A DNA stretch of 62,536 bases from CAYHMW01 sp964357925. Its GTDB lineage: Bacteria; Patescibacteriota; Microgenomatia; UBA8517. The first letter of the stretch is position 1; each line of letters opens with the position of its first letter. The position numbers and the translations under genes are program-made. This document shows, piece after piece, positions 1-7,944 of the stretch. Below the pieces are notes generated by a model, which worked only from the letters and a program-made list of their open reading frames with translations, had not been told where the DNA came from and ran no database searches. The stretch spans positions 1 through 62,536 of the forward strand of contig CAYHMW010000004.1 in the NCBI GenBank assembly GCA_964357925.1, in the 5' to 3' direction.

Positions 1-75
1 TGGAGTGGACAATCACAACAGTCTGTAAAACTGTCGGCCGAACGGCCTACCCTGGTTCGAATCCAGGCCTCAGCA
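1..75 (+). tRNA. tRNA-Tyr (GUA), 5' end cut by window edge
   Basis: The anticodon stem ACAGT/ACTGT encloses loop CTGTAAA, giving anticodon GTA. A long variable arm (GGCC-GAAC-GGCC) marks a class II tRNA, as expected for bacterial tRNA-Tyr. The T arm is CCTGG-TTCGAAT-CCAGG and the 3' acceptor strand CCTCAGC is followed by discriminator A. CCA is not encoded. The 5' acceptor strand and the start of the D arm lie outside the window. Confidence 0.9.
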
Positions 76-157
76 CACACTACCCCATAGCTATATTTAC
101 AACCTCGTTTAGTCTATAATTGCCCCACTGTTTAAGGTCTTTAAAAGGAGAAAGCTC

Positions 158-544
158 ATGCCGAGCAAAAAAGTCGAAGCATATGTTCTGGTAGCATTTT
201 TGGGTGTAGTCATCGTAATTGGGACACTCCTAGTCAGACTATCCGATCCGACAAATCAAGCCGACTACCGCCTACTCACAAAGTCCTTCTTTGTAGAAGA
301 CGGCAAGCTCACAGAGTATAAAGATTTCAAACCCCACGATGCAGACATGTCAACCTATGTGCTTCAGGATCAAAGAGACCCCATCGTCGAAATGCCCCAG
401 GGTTATACGAAGATTTATATTCCGCCATACATCAAAGCCGGCTATGACTACAACAAAGGCGAAGTAATCTACCCTATCATACTCGAAATGATAGGTGTGG
501 CAAAAAACGGAGAATCGCACCTCCTTATTTACGACATACCCTGA
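158..544 (+). CDS. Membrane-anchored hypothetical protein
   Basis: This 128-residue protein has one N-terminal membrane span (about residues 8-27) after a short basic head, then a soluble domain of about 100 residues that probably faces outward. I recognise no family. A Shine-Dalgarno AAAGGAG at about 144-150 fits the ATG. The gene stands alone on the plus strand between tRNA-Tyr and a strong terminator, so it is probably a single-gene unit. The stop is TGA, one of several showing that TGA is a normal stop here. The function is unknown. Confidence 0.7.
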   Translation: MPSKKVEAYVLVAFLGVVIVIGTLLVRLSDPTNQADYRLLTKSFFVEDGKLTEYKDFKPHDADMSTYVLQDQRDPIVEMPQGYTKIYIPPYIKAGYDYNKGEVIYPIILEMIGVAKNGESHLLIYDIP

Positions 545-552
545 ACAAATAC

Positions 553-581
553 AATCCCCTCCCCACGAGGGGATTATTTTT
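553..581 (+). terminator. Rho-independent terminator
   Basis: A perfect 9-bp stem AATCCCCTC/GAGGGGATT with a 5-nt loop is followed by a T-rich tract. It lies 9 bp after the stop of the preceding gene and next to the 3' end of the converging gene. Confidence 0.85.
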
Positions 582-960
582 ATGAAGCAATCAAAACATT
601 GTTCAGCACTTCAATCTTCTCCTGAGGTAAACTTGATCTCAACTCACTCACAAAATCCTCGAAAACAGCCAAGAGCGAAGACCTAAACTCTTCTTCAAAA
701 TTCAAACTAGATTCACTAATCAAAGTCTCCAAATTAGCCTGAAAGCTTAGTGCATCCTCAGTGGACTCACCAACTTTTACAGATAACACCGAGCTATCAA
801 ACTTATCACCCAATTTATCAATAACTTTATTTTGTAAATCAATATAAGTCGCGGCCAGCAAATTTTGCTTTACAGATTCGCTAGACATCTCAGGATTAAG
901 TGCCACAATTATTCGGTCAACCTTGTCTCCAATTAGATTATTAAAATTCTCACTCATCAA
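580..960 (-). CDS. Hypothetical acidic helical protein
   Basis: A 126-residue acidic protein, predicted by eye to be mostly helical, with no signal peptide or membrane span and no motif I recognise. It is the last gene of a co-directional minus-strand run that starts near 4775 with the cohesin-like protein, and it begins 6 bp after the preceding stop. Its position suggests co-transcription with the surface cluster. The coding call rests on clean reading-frame composition and tight spacing. Confidence 0.6.
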   Translation of the reverse strand: MMSENFNNLIGDKVDRIIVALNPEMSSESVKQNLLAATYIDLQNKVIDKLGDKFDSSVLSVKVGESTEDALSFQANLETLISESSLNFEEEFRSSLLAVFEDFVSELRSSLPQEKIEVLNNVLIAS

Positions 961-966
961 AATACA

Positions 967-1329
967 TTACCCACCAGATCTGTAGCGCACTCCACCGGCG
1001 TAGGCGCTATAGCCAATTCCTTGTGATTCATTAAGTTTACCGACCATTCCAGATAATGTTTTCTCACGAGCAACTTCCTTAATTCCAGTATCAACTCCAT
1101 AGCTCTCAGCGATCGCTGACAACCGCTTTACAAGCGTTGCTCCAAAACGGTCAGCATTCTGTAGTGCCTCTTGCGCATCAAAATTCTTAATTTTCTCTTT
1201 TATTTTTTCATACAATGCGGTGGCTTTTTTATCTAAAGTCACAAACGCCGCACTATTTATCAATTTCTGGAGCATCTCCCCACCTTTACCTCTCTCAACT
1301 TTTGGTCCACCAATCCCCGAAGTTTCCAT
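967..1329 (-). CDS. Hypothetical protein in the cohesin/dockerin operon
   Basis: A 120-residue protein with a lysine-rich helical middle (about 20-75) and a glycine/tyrosine-rich tail. It has no signal peptide or membrane span. It starts 14 bp after the stop of the cohesin-like gene and ends 6 bp before the next start, so it belongs to the same minus-strand operon. I recognise no family; an accessory cytoplasmic role is only a guess from position. Confidence 0.6.
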   Translation of the reverse strand: METSGIGGPKVERGKGGEMLQKLINSAAFVTLDKKATALYEKIKEKIKNFDAQEALQNADRFGATLVKRLSAIAESYGVDTGIKEVAREKTLSGMVGKLNESQGIGYSAYAGGVRYRSGG

Positions 1330-1343
1330 TCACCAATCCTACA

Positions 1344-1949
1344 CTACTTTTTATTTATCGTAAAGTTCAAATTATTTGGTACGCTCAATATATTTACAGG
1401 ACTCTCCTCCTTCGTCATCATCTTTGTCTGATCATTATTAAACTCAAGCGTAAACGCTCCAGCATCGGGAACATCCTCAGCCTTAAAATAAATACTTGCA
1501 ATAGTCTTAGACGCATCTTCCATATAACCATCCAAACTTGTATTAACAGCCGCAAAATCGATTACAACACTCCCAGCTCCTTCTTGCACACTCCTCACAG
1601 GAAAGGTCCACTCACCACTTTGCAAAAACTCGGTAGCAGGATACAGAGTGTCCGAAATTACACCATTTTCATCCACAACCTGAACGTCAGGATTATCCCC
1701 AGAATAATCATAAGTTAGTCGAAAACTCATAGCGCTAACTGGTTTTGCCTCCCCATTTGTCCCTGTCCTAAAATTAACATCCACTCGAAAAACATCACCC
1801 TTGACAGCCGAAGGGACAGAAGGAGTAATGTCAAGGCCTCCAACTTTCTTGACCTCTCGTGTGCGTCCAAAAAACCAATATCCCAACACAAAAAGCAACA
1901 ACAAAATCAAAAGCGCAATCACTAATAACAATTTTTTACGGTTACTCAT
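1344..1949 (-). CDS. Membrane-anchored cohesin-like protein
   Basis: 201 residues: a basic head and membrane span (about 5-27), then one extracellular domain (about 38-198) that reads like a cohesin-type beta-sandwich: an opening strand with V/P/S, a central 'SAMSFRLTYDYS' strand, a 'SGEWTFPV' segment and an 'ASIYFKA' strand. Cohesins bind dockerins, and the gene directly upstream (overlapping by 8 nt) encodes a dockerin. The two products are therefore probably partners at the cell surface. The cohesin call is by fold-like pattern and shared segments with the protein at 3957-4775, not by a search. Confidence 0.6.
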   Translation of the reverse strand: MSNRKKLLLVIALLILLLLFVLGYWFFGRTREVKKVGGLDITPSVPSAVKGDVFRVDVNFRTGTNGEAKPVSAMSFRLTYDYSGDNPDVQVVDENGVISDTLYPATEFLQSGEWTFPVRSVQEGAGSVVIDFAAVNTSLDGYMEDASKTIASIYFKAEDVPDAGAFTLEFNNDQTKMMTKEESPVNILSVPNNLNFTINKK

Positions 1950-2994
1950 CTCCGATTATTTCAAGTTGATTATAATTTGTTAAAACTACCACAATGTCCT
2001 TGGCTTCCAATACTCCATTGCCATCAATATCAAAATAACTATTTCCCTCATCCAACTCAACACTCAACTGAGTATATGGAGCGAGCAACAAGGCAATATC
2101 GAAAACATCAAGTCTATTATTCCCATCAAAGTCTCCTGCTCGAAGTTTGATAGTACCCCAATTCCAAGTATTCACACCACGGACCACCGCTACCTTAGTA
2201 AACTTCTTCGCCAAGTGCCCCTCGCCTTTTACAACTACATCATATGTCCCAGGCACAATTCCCTCGAGACGACCACTGTACACTCCTTTGTCATTCGCAG
2301 AAACCAAAACATCGTCAAACAAATAAACAACGTCTTCATTTTGTTTAAAACTTACTCTTACTTTCTTATTGGCACCCTGCCCAAAAACCCCTTGAAAAGC
2401 AATGTTAAAGACAAAAGTTGAGCCATCGCTAGCAGATGTTGTTACCAATTGCTGCTGAGAAGAAGTAGGTGTGCTAGGAATAGGTGTAGAACTGGCGTCA
2501 GATCCACCAGTAGATCCACCAGTATTGGTGACATTCACAGTCACATTGGTCGTGCTACTACTATTGGGCTGTGAAATGGCCTGCCCGCCTGTCCCACTAG
2601 GCGTGGACGTCGGTGCTGGTGTCGCTGTAGGCGCTTGTGTGGGTGCTTGTGTGGGTTGTTGTGTAGGTGCTTGTGTCGGTACAGCAGTTGGCGCAAGAGT
2701 CGCCGGCGGCTGAGTCGGGGTTTCCGTAGCAGGCGGTGGTGCATCAGTTGGAGGAGGTGCACTCGGACAATCTCCCACGCTGTCACCATGCTCCAAGTGA
2801 GCAGGAATAGCATTCTCATCAACTTCAATCGTATTCTGTCCAGAACCAGTCTGGTGACACAATTTGACTTTATGCTCCTCACCAGCAAACCTACGAAGCT
2901 CTTGCGAAGTCTGTACTAAAATAACCCCAACCACCAAACCACCAAGCAAAACCGCTAAACTAACATAATTAAAAACTCGTCCCATGCTATACAT
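1942..2994 (-). CDS. Surface protein with C-terminal dockerin domain
   Basis: 350 residues. The order is: membrane span or uncleaved signal (about 8-28); a small Cys/His module (about 43-78, 'KVKLCHQTGSG' to 'GDCP'); a Pro/Thr linker (about 80-135); a Ser/Thr/Asn linker; an Ig-like or carboxypeptidase-regulatory-like beta domain (about 190-284); and a dockerin (285-350). The dockerin has two calcium loops, 'GDFDGNNRLDVFDIALLL' and 'FDIDGNGVLEAKDIVVVL', each followed by a helix, as in type I dockerins. It overlaps the next cohesin-like gene by 8 nt. Dockerins attach proteins non-covalently to cohesins. A second in-frame ATG lies 3 codons downstream of the chosen start. Confidence 0.8.
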   Translation of the reverse strand: MYSMGRVFNYVSLAVLLGGLVVGVILVQTSQELRRFAGEEHKVKLCHQTGSGQNTIEVDENAIPAHLEHGDSVGDCPSAPPPTDAPPPATETPTQPPATLAPTAVPTQAPTQQPTQAPTQAPTATPAPTSTPSGTGGQAISQPNSSSTTNVTVNVTNTGGSTGGSDASSTPIPSTPTSSQQQLVTTSASDGSTFVFNIAFQGVFGQGANKKVRVSFKQNEDVVYLFDDVLVSANDKGVYSGRLEGIVPGTYDVVVKGEGHLAKKFTKVAVVRGVNTWNWGTIKLRAGDFDGNNRLDVFDIALLLAPYTQLSVELDEGNSYFDIDGNGVLEAKDIVVVLTNYNQLEIIGDE

Positions 2995-3038
2995 TCAGAT
3001 TATCACAAATTAAAAAGGAGATACACAAGCAACAATTC

Positions 3039-3956
3039 TTACTCAAGAAACACAGGCTGCGCCCAATTCTTCATATAGATCTCCCGCCTTTGTTCTCCTA
3101 CAAATTCACCATCTTTAAATAACAATCGAACAACTAGACCACGCCGTGTACCCTCACTCCACATCTGGTCAAACACAAAGTTGCCGAGCGAGTAATAAAC
3201 CGGCCGCTCGTTTATATACTCCACACTTTGCACCCAATGTGGATGGTGCCCAGAAATCACATCGGCTCCAGCCATTACAAGCTGTTTCGCCCATACCCTC
3301 TGTTGGGCAGTCGGCTCACTTGTATACTCTACTCCCCAATGCACACCAAGAAACAAAACGTCAACCTGGCCATCAGAGGATCGAACAAGTTCCAGGTCTT
3401 CCTCTGCAAGCTTTTTATCAAAGAAATTAAACCCCAAAAATCCAAATTTAGTATTCCCAACCTCTACTATCTTTAATGCTCCACGCCCAGTATAACCAAT
3501 GCCAGCCTCCCGCAAGTGCTCTTCCGTTTCAACTGCTCCAATTCCACCATAATCATTTGCATGATTATTCGCCAAACTCACAATATCAATATAATTTTTC
3601 AAGCCATCGAGCGCAGATGGCGGTGCGCAAAATACAGTACCTGTATTACTCGTCGGGCACTCTTCAATAATCGGATTTTCCAGATTCGCATACACAATAT
3701 CTCCAGTCCCCAAATATTCAGAAACATGAACAAAAGGATAATTCCAATCCCCTGCCTTCAAGGAAGTACTGTTAACTGTTCTCCCAAGCATAATATCTCC
3801 AACCATAATCACAGCAATCCCAGGCTCTTCAAATTGAGGAATAACTCTCCGTATGGCACCGCCAATGTCGTCACTACCCAGATTCTTCAATACAAATACA
3901 GAACCAATCACAAAAACAAAGATGATAAAAATAGCCAACGAAGTCTTATCCCTCAA
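3039..3956 (-). CDS. CapA/PgsA-family metallophosphatase-like protein
   Basis: 305 residues with an N-terminal membrane anchor (about 7-24) and a CapA-type calcineurin-like domain. Visible motifs are 'VGDIMLGR' (about 52-59), 'ANLENPI', 'SLANNHANDYG', 'LGVHWGVEY' and 'SGHHPHWVQ', which hold the metal-binding Asp, Asn and His residues. The family is linked to poly-gamma-glutamate capsule synthesis, although many members have no tested function. The gene abuts the cohesin-like gene upstream (stop at 3957) and precedes the dockerin gene, which places it in envelope or surface-polymer metabolism. Confidence 0.88.
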   Translation of the reverse strand: MRDKTSLAIFIIFVFVIGSVFVLKNLGSDDIGGAIRRVIPQFEEPGIAVIMVGDIMLGRTVNSTSLKAGDWNYPFVHVSEYLGTGDIVYANLENPIIEECPTSNTGTVFCAPPSALDGLKNYIDIVSLANNHANDYGGIGAVETEEHLREAGIGYTGRGALKIVEVGNTKFGFLGFNFFDKKLAEEDLELVRSSDGQVDVLFLGVHWGVEYTSEPTAQQRVWAKQLVMAGADVISGHHPHWVQSVEYINERPVYYSLGNFVFDQMWSEGTRRGLVVRLLFKDGEFVGEQRREIYMKNWAQPVFLE

Positions 3957-4775
3957 CTATATCGCCAAAAGAAGTGCACCAATTATTAATACTACTCCCA
4001 CAGAAACTCCCATCATTGTAGGAGCCACAATACCAGCATTAGGAAGTACCGCAACAGGAGTCCCAGATCCAGTTGCCCTTGGCGTAGCACTCCCTGTCGC
4101 CTTTGATGTCGCAGTCGCCTTGCCACTACCAGTCGGGCTGGCAGTACCAGTGCCCGATCCTGTAGCGGATGATGTAGAACCAACACCCCCAACTCCAAGA
4201 ACTCTGTAGGTACCAGTAGTTGAAGGAGTGAGAAGTACATCTTCTCCAGTTTCCTTCGCTGCAATAATGCTATTGTTCGGAGCAAAAGCAAGCACAACAG
4301 GGTTAATTTCAGGTGCCGAAGCAGCTACTAGGTCGAAGGTTGCAAGCTGCGTGTCCACCTCAGTTGAATAACCAGTCGTGCTTGTGTTGAAACACGAAAT
4401 GTCAATCGTGGCTATTCCTGCACTGGCGTTAAATTGAGTCACAGGACACGTCCACTCCCCAGTTCCCAGAAGTCCGCTACTTATCGTTATGTTCTGAACA
4501 TCCACAGGCGCCGAAACCTCACTATAAGTATAGTTAAGCTTTGCAGCTATCCCCGAAATAGAAAGCCCACCAGTATTAAATAACACACTCACACGAGTTG
4601 ATTCACCAATTGAAATTGTAGAAGTGTCTGGACTTACAGTAACCGTCGATGTACCACCAGGAACAGAGGCTTTCTCTCGAATATCCTGTTGCTGTCGAAG
4701 CAAATAAACAGCAGCAACAACCCCAAGAACAAGAACTAAAATGAGAATTACAATTACTAACACCCTTTTATTCAT
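3957..4775 (-). CDS. Cohesin-like protein with LPNAG-type C-terminal tail
   Basis: 272 residues: N-terminal membrane span (about 5-27); a cohesin-like beta-sandwich (about 40-190) with the same 'GTGEWTCPV' and 'LATFDLVA' type segments as the protein at 1344-1949; a Gly/Ser/Thr/Ala linker; then LPNAG (244-248) and a hydrophobic tail to the end. LPxTG-like motif plus hydrophobic tail resembles a sortase sorting signal, but the usual basic terminus is missing and no sortase is in the window. It is the first gene of the minus-strand operon with CapA and dockerin proteins. Confidence 0.65.
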   Translation of the reverse strand: MNKRVLVIVILILVLVLGVVAAVYLLRQQQDIREKASVPGGTSTVTVSPDTSTISIGESTRVSVLFNTGGLSISGIAAKLNYTYSEVSAPVDVQNITISSGLLGTGEWTCPVTQFNASAGIATIDISCFNTSTTGYSTEVDTQLATFDLVAASAPEINPVVLAFAPNNSIIAAKETGEDVLLTPSTTGTYRVLGVGGVGSTSSATGSGTGTASPTGSGKATATSKATGSATPRATGSGTPVAVLPNAGIVAPTMMGVSVGVVLIIGALLLAI

Positions 4776-4866
4776 TGGCAGATAACTAACGTTATATACT
4801 TTTTACATAGTCGTCAAGCAGGACTTTGGTGCATGCGGCAAAGCTTGATCTATAGTAGAATTAGCA

Positions 4867-5466
4867 ATGGACAAAGAAGAGCTTGTCACTCTCTATTCTT
4901 CGGGGAAATCCATGAACGAAATATCAATCATAAAGGAATGCTCAATTAATAAAATCGTTTATTGGATGGATAAACACAACATCGCAAGAAGGTCACTTAG
5001 CGAAGCGATTTACCAAAAATCAAACCCAAGTGGGCATCCATTTAGTATAAAGAAAAACATGAATAACGCTGAACAAATACTTTACGGACTGGCTCTTGGA
5101 ATTTATTGGGGAGAAGGAAACAAAGCAGATAAATATCAAGTGCGAGTTACCAACACTGATCCAAAGATGATTTTGATATTCAGGGCGTTTTTACTAAATA
5201 TCTGTGGAGTAAAGCCAGACAAGATTTCATATAGCATAGTATCATTTCACGATCTAGATGAATTGAAGATTAGAAGGTACTGGAGCAAACAACTCAAGAT
5301 ATCCGAAGAAAAATTTGGTAAAATCGTCAAGATTCCGTCGCAAAGCAAAGGGACATACAAAAAGAAGTCAAAAAAAGGTGTTGCAAGCATCACTGTGTCG
5401 AACACTAAGTTTAAAGAGTGGATTCTGAACGAAATAGATTCAACACACAACTTTTTGCCCAAGTAG
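4867..5466 (+). CDS. HTH plus LAGLIDADG-like endonuclease-type protein
   Basis: 199 residues. Residues 1-45 look like a resolvase-type helix-turn-helix ('YSSGKSMNEISI'). From about 75 on there is a single LAGLIDADG-like core: 'LYGLALGIYWGEGNK' matches the helix that carries the acidic catalytic residue, followed by 'VTNTDPKMI' and a basic C-terminal part. Homing endonucleases use this fold to cut DNA at insertion sites. The stop codon lies at bases 8-10 of the tRNA-Thr gene, so the coding region ends inside the tRNA. The family call is by motif, and a non-nuclease DNA-binding role is possible. Confidence 0.6.
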   Translation: MDKEELVTLYSSGKSMNEISIIKECSINKIVYWMDKHNIARRSLSEAIYQKSNPSGHPFSIKKNMNNAEQILYGLALGIYWGEGNKADKYQVRVTNTDPKMILIFRAFLLNICGVKPDKISYSIVSFHDLDELKIRRYWSKQLKISEEKFGKIVKIPSQSKGTYKKKSKKGVASITVSNTKFKEWILNEIDSTHNFLPK

Positions 5467-5529
5467 CTCAGTTGGTAGAGCGTACCCTTGGTAAGGGTAA
5501 GGTCAGCAGTTCAATCCTGCTCTTGGGCT
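5457..5529 (+). tRNA. tRNA-Thr (GGU)
   Basis: Acceptor GCCCAAG/CTTGGGC, D arm GCTC...GAGC, anticodon arm TACCC-TTGGTAA-GGGTA with anticodon GGT, and T arm AGCAG-TTCAATC-CTGCT; discriminator T, no encoded CCA. The first ten bases overlap the end of the upstream LAGLIDADG-like gene. Confidence 0.95.
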
Positions 5530-5603
5530 CACTCTTCATTTGACACGCGAGAGGCGGCAAGGCCCCTTTTTTATTGCCCAAAAATATCTGCTAAAGTTAG
5601 TTT

Positions 5604-6058
5604 ATGCAACTAATTAGCCACATAGCATACCCATCCCTCCTCTACCTCGCGATATCGCAATTAACTTCAACTCCTCTACAAAACGAGTATTACCTACCGT
5701 TTTTGTTTGGTAGCATCTTCCCTGATCTCGATGGCATATATCAAATCGCAATTGTGAGGAAGCTTGGCCAATTGCTTATGCCCCGCTACTGCTCATATCG
5801 TATTTAATTGGGAGTCCCCACTTGTTTCTATTTACACTTGGAGTTTATTCACACCTTTTCTTGGACACTTTTTTCGTAGGTGACGGCATGATGTGACTCT
5901 ACCCATACTCTCATAAAATGTACGCATTTTTAGGAGCAAAAGTCCGACATCACCACGGCACTGACTGGTTCAATCTTTACAAAACCTTATCCATCTTCAA
6001 AATCGACATTGTGGCTATAAAGGCCACAATTTTAATTCTACTTTTCAACTACCTGTAA
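5604..6058 (+). pseudogene. Broken YdjM-like membrane metal-dependent hydrolase
   Basis: The first frame (5604 to about 5775) encodes a membrane protein start with 'FGSIFPDLDGI', typical of the YdjM/DUF457 family. The sequence then continues in another frame from about 5777: 'LGVYSHLFLDTFFVGDG', an in-frame TGA at 5894-5896, then 'LYPYSHKMYAFLGAKVRHH' to a TAA at 6056-6058. One frameshift plus one nonsense codon are needed to read the whole family pattern, so I call it a pseudogene. Its 3' end overlaps the end of pyrD on the other strand by 21 bp. A sequencing error could explain one lesion but hardly both. Confidence 0.6.
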
Positions 6059-7147
6059 GCTCCCCACAGCCTCACTTATATTTTTATATCCATCGCGCTC
6101 AAGTCGCGCAACTACCCCACGATTTATATCCCCAATAACTTGAGGCCCTTCAAAAATCATCCCCGTAATCACCTCAACAAGGCTCGCACCCCTGCAAATC
6201 TTCTCGTAAGCATCTTCTGCACTAAATATTCCCCCAACTCCAATAATCTTAATTTTGTCACCGAACTCTTGATAAGTTCTACTAATCAACTCATTACTAA
6301 GCCTCCATGTCGGCCTTCCACTGATTCCTCCTTTAATATGTTTTGGGATTTCATCTTTTATGGTCATAGATTTATGATCCTTATTGAGGTTCCCAATAAC
6401 CAATGCATCAATCTTATATCTCACCGCCACCTCGACAAGCTTCTTAAACTCACCCCAAGGTAAATTAATCGGCATTTTAATGAATATTGGCCTTGAAGTC
6501 TTAATTTTCCTTATTTCATGAAGAAGTGCCTTCAATCTTAATGGTGTTGTGTAAGGCTCTCCACCAAAAGTATTAGGGCAAGAAATATTTATTGTGTAAT
6601 ATTCGGCAACTCCGCTTTTCTCAAACTCCCGCAAGCAAGCGACATAGTCTTTTATGCCATCGTCCAAACTCACCGTCTTTTTGCTATTTGTCTTCCCAAT
6701 CGATGCACCCAACACAATATCCTCGTGATATGACGACTTGATCCTACCAATCACACGCACTGCCCCCTCATTTTTCAAGCCATAATAAACAACTAAAGCT
6801 TTTGACTTCGGAAGCCTATAAAGCCTTGGTTTAGGATTCCCCCCGTATGGACTAAAAGTAACAGTTCCAAGCTCAGTAAATCCAAACCCCACAGAACCCA
6901 TAATTGAAACTAACTTTGCATCCTTATCAAATCCAGCAGAAAGTCCAACAGGATTTGAGAACTTTACTCCACAAACCGTGCTCTCAAGCATTTTATTTTG
7001 ATAACCAAAAAGCGCAGAGGTGATATGTCTTGTGAGTTGACTCTTGCCCAATAAACTGCCGATTTGAGTAAATCTGTCGTGCACACTCTCAGGATCTTGA
7101 GTAAAAAGGATTGGCTTCAGCAGATTCCTGTATATGATCCCGGTCAT
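6038..7147 (-). CDS. pyrD: Dihydroorotate dehydrogenase (class 2 type)
   Basis: 369 residues. It oxidises dihydroorotate to orotate in pyrimidine synthesis with FMN; class 2 enzymes pass electrons to membrane quinones. Visible features are an N-terminal amphipathic segment ('MTGIIYRNLLKPILF') typical of class 2, 'GLSAGFDKDAK', 'GFGFTELGTVTFSPYGGNP', 'NISCPNTFGG' and the FMN phosphate site 'IIGVGGIFSAEDAYEKI'. Length fits class 2 (about 340-370). No other pyr gene is near, so it may work in salvage-linked or stand-alone form. The expected Asn of 'LKNEG' is present. Class assignment is by length and N-terminus. Confidence 0.93.
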   Translation of the reverse strand: MTGIIYRNLLKPILFTQDPESVHDRFTQIGSLLGKSQLTRHITSALFGYQNKMLESTVCGVKFSNPVGLSAGFDKDAKLVSIMGSVGFGFTELGTVTFSPYGGNPKPRLYRLPKSKALVVYYGLKNEGAVRVIGRIKSSYHEDIVLGASIGKTNSKKTVSLDDGIKDYVACLREFEKSGVAEYYTINISCPNTFGGEPYTTPLRLKALLHEIRKIKTSRPIFIKMPINLPWGEFKKLVEVAVRYKIDALVIGNLNKDHKSMTIKDEIPKHIKGGISGRPTWRLSNELISRTYQEFGDKIKIIGVGGIFSAEDAYEKICRGASLVEVITGMIFEGPQVIGDINRGVVARLERDGYKNISEAVGSLQVVEK

Positions 7148-7243
7148 GCTAGACCAATTCTACACCTATCTGCTATACCGAAAAAAACTCTGGTTTGCAT
7201 TTTTTTAAAGAGATTTTTTGAGGTATATAAACATCTACGAGAG

Positions 7244-7273
7244 TTGCAAACTCGAGTTAAATGAGTATATAAT
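7244..7273 (+). promoter_or_regulatory. Promoter of rpmG (near-leaderless)
   Basis: TTGCAA (7244-7249), 18-nt spacer, TATAAT (7268-7273). The ATG of bL33 is only 12 nt after the -10 box, so the predicted transcript starts about 5 nt before the start codon. Confidence 0.6.
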
Positions 7274-7284
7274 TCCTCCCTGAT

Positions 7285-7476
7285 ATGGCAAAAAGTAAAA
7301 GCGACATTGTGGCGATGGTTTGCGAAGTTTGTAAAAGCCAAAACTACGTCACAACAAGAAACAAGACAAATATTCAGGTAAAGTCTCCAGCGGGCTCAGG
7401 CAAGCTCTTGCTAATGAAATTCTGCAAAACCTGCCGGGTATCTACAAAGCATAAAGAAACCGACAAAACTAAATAA
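7285..7476 (+). CDS. rpmG: 50S ribosomal protein bL33
   Basis: 63 residues with the bL33 pattern: 'MVCEVCKSQNYVTTRN' near the start and 'LLLMKFCKTCRVSTKHKET' near the end. It keeps both CxxC pairs (zinc-binding form). It is a component of the large ribosomal subunit near the E site. It is transcribed alone from a promoter whose -10 box lies 12 nt before the ATG; there is no Shine-Dalgarno, fitting leaderless translation. Confidence 0.93.
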   Translation: MAKSKSDIVAMVCEVCKSQNYVTTRNKTNIQVKSPAGSGKLLLMKFCKTCRVSTKHKETDKTK

Positions 7477-7514
7477 GGCTTCTAGTCTTTTTTCTTCTTG
7501 GCACAATTGATAGA

Positions 7515-7844
7515 ATGTTCAAAGAACGCATGTCAGATATAGACCACCTAGAACAGCACTTCCAGCAAACTCTCGACGCACCTGCTGGAGAGTGCCCACT
7601 ACCAGAGCCTGGCAGAGAAACCGCAGGTAGACATGGTACAAATGAAGCCGCACCCATTATGGAGCACGCCGGCCACATGAAGATCAAAAACCAGCCAATT
7701 GATGTCCACGGCAAATACGACTACGACATAGATCAAAATACCGAAGAACAAGGGCGCTACCTAGAACAACTTAAGGAAATGCTCAAAACAGGTCAAATCA
7801 CACAGCAGGAATTCGAAGAATTCTCTCAGTTGGAAAAAGTTTGA
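7515..7844 (+). CDS. Hypothetical protein with SHOCT-like C-terminus
   Basis: 109 residues, acidic and rich in Gln/His, without membrane spans. The last 30 residues ('LEQLKEMLKTGQITQQEFEE') match the pattern of the SHOCT short C-terminal domain, usually an oligomerisation or peptide-binding tail. The rest is not recognised. It lies 38 bp after bL33 with no strong terminator between, so it may be co-transcribed. Confidence 0.6.
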   Translation: MFKERMSDIDHLEQHFQQTLDAPAGECPLPEPGRETAGRHGTNEAAPIMEHAGHMKIKNQPIDVHGKYDYDIDQNTEEQGRYLEQLKEMLKTGQITQQEFEEFSQLEKV

Positions 7845-7944
7845 GCAATGACCTCTAAAAAAGACGGCTACGATAAGGTATACTTCTGATATTCGCACAG
7901 CTGATCGCCAAAGCGACAGCTTAGTACATTTCAGGAGATTCTTG

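Noticed and set aside
5894..5896. Recoded TGA (Gly or Trp) in the YdjM-like gene
   Set aside because: TGA ends other genes in the window, for example at 542-544, and the same gene also has a frameshift, so loss of function is simpler.
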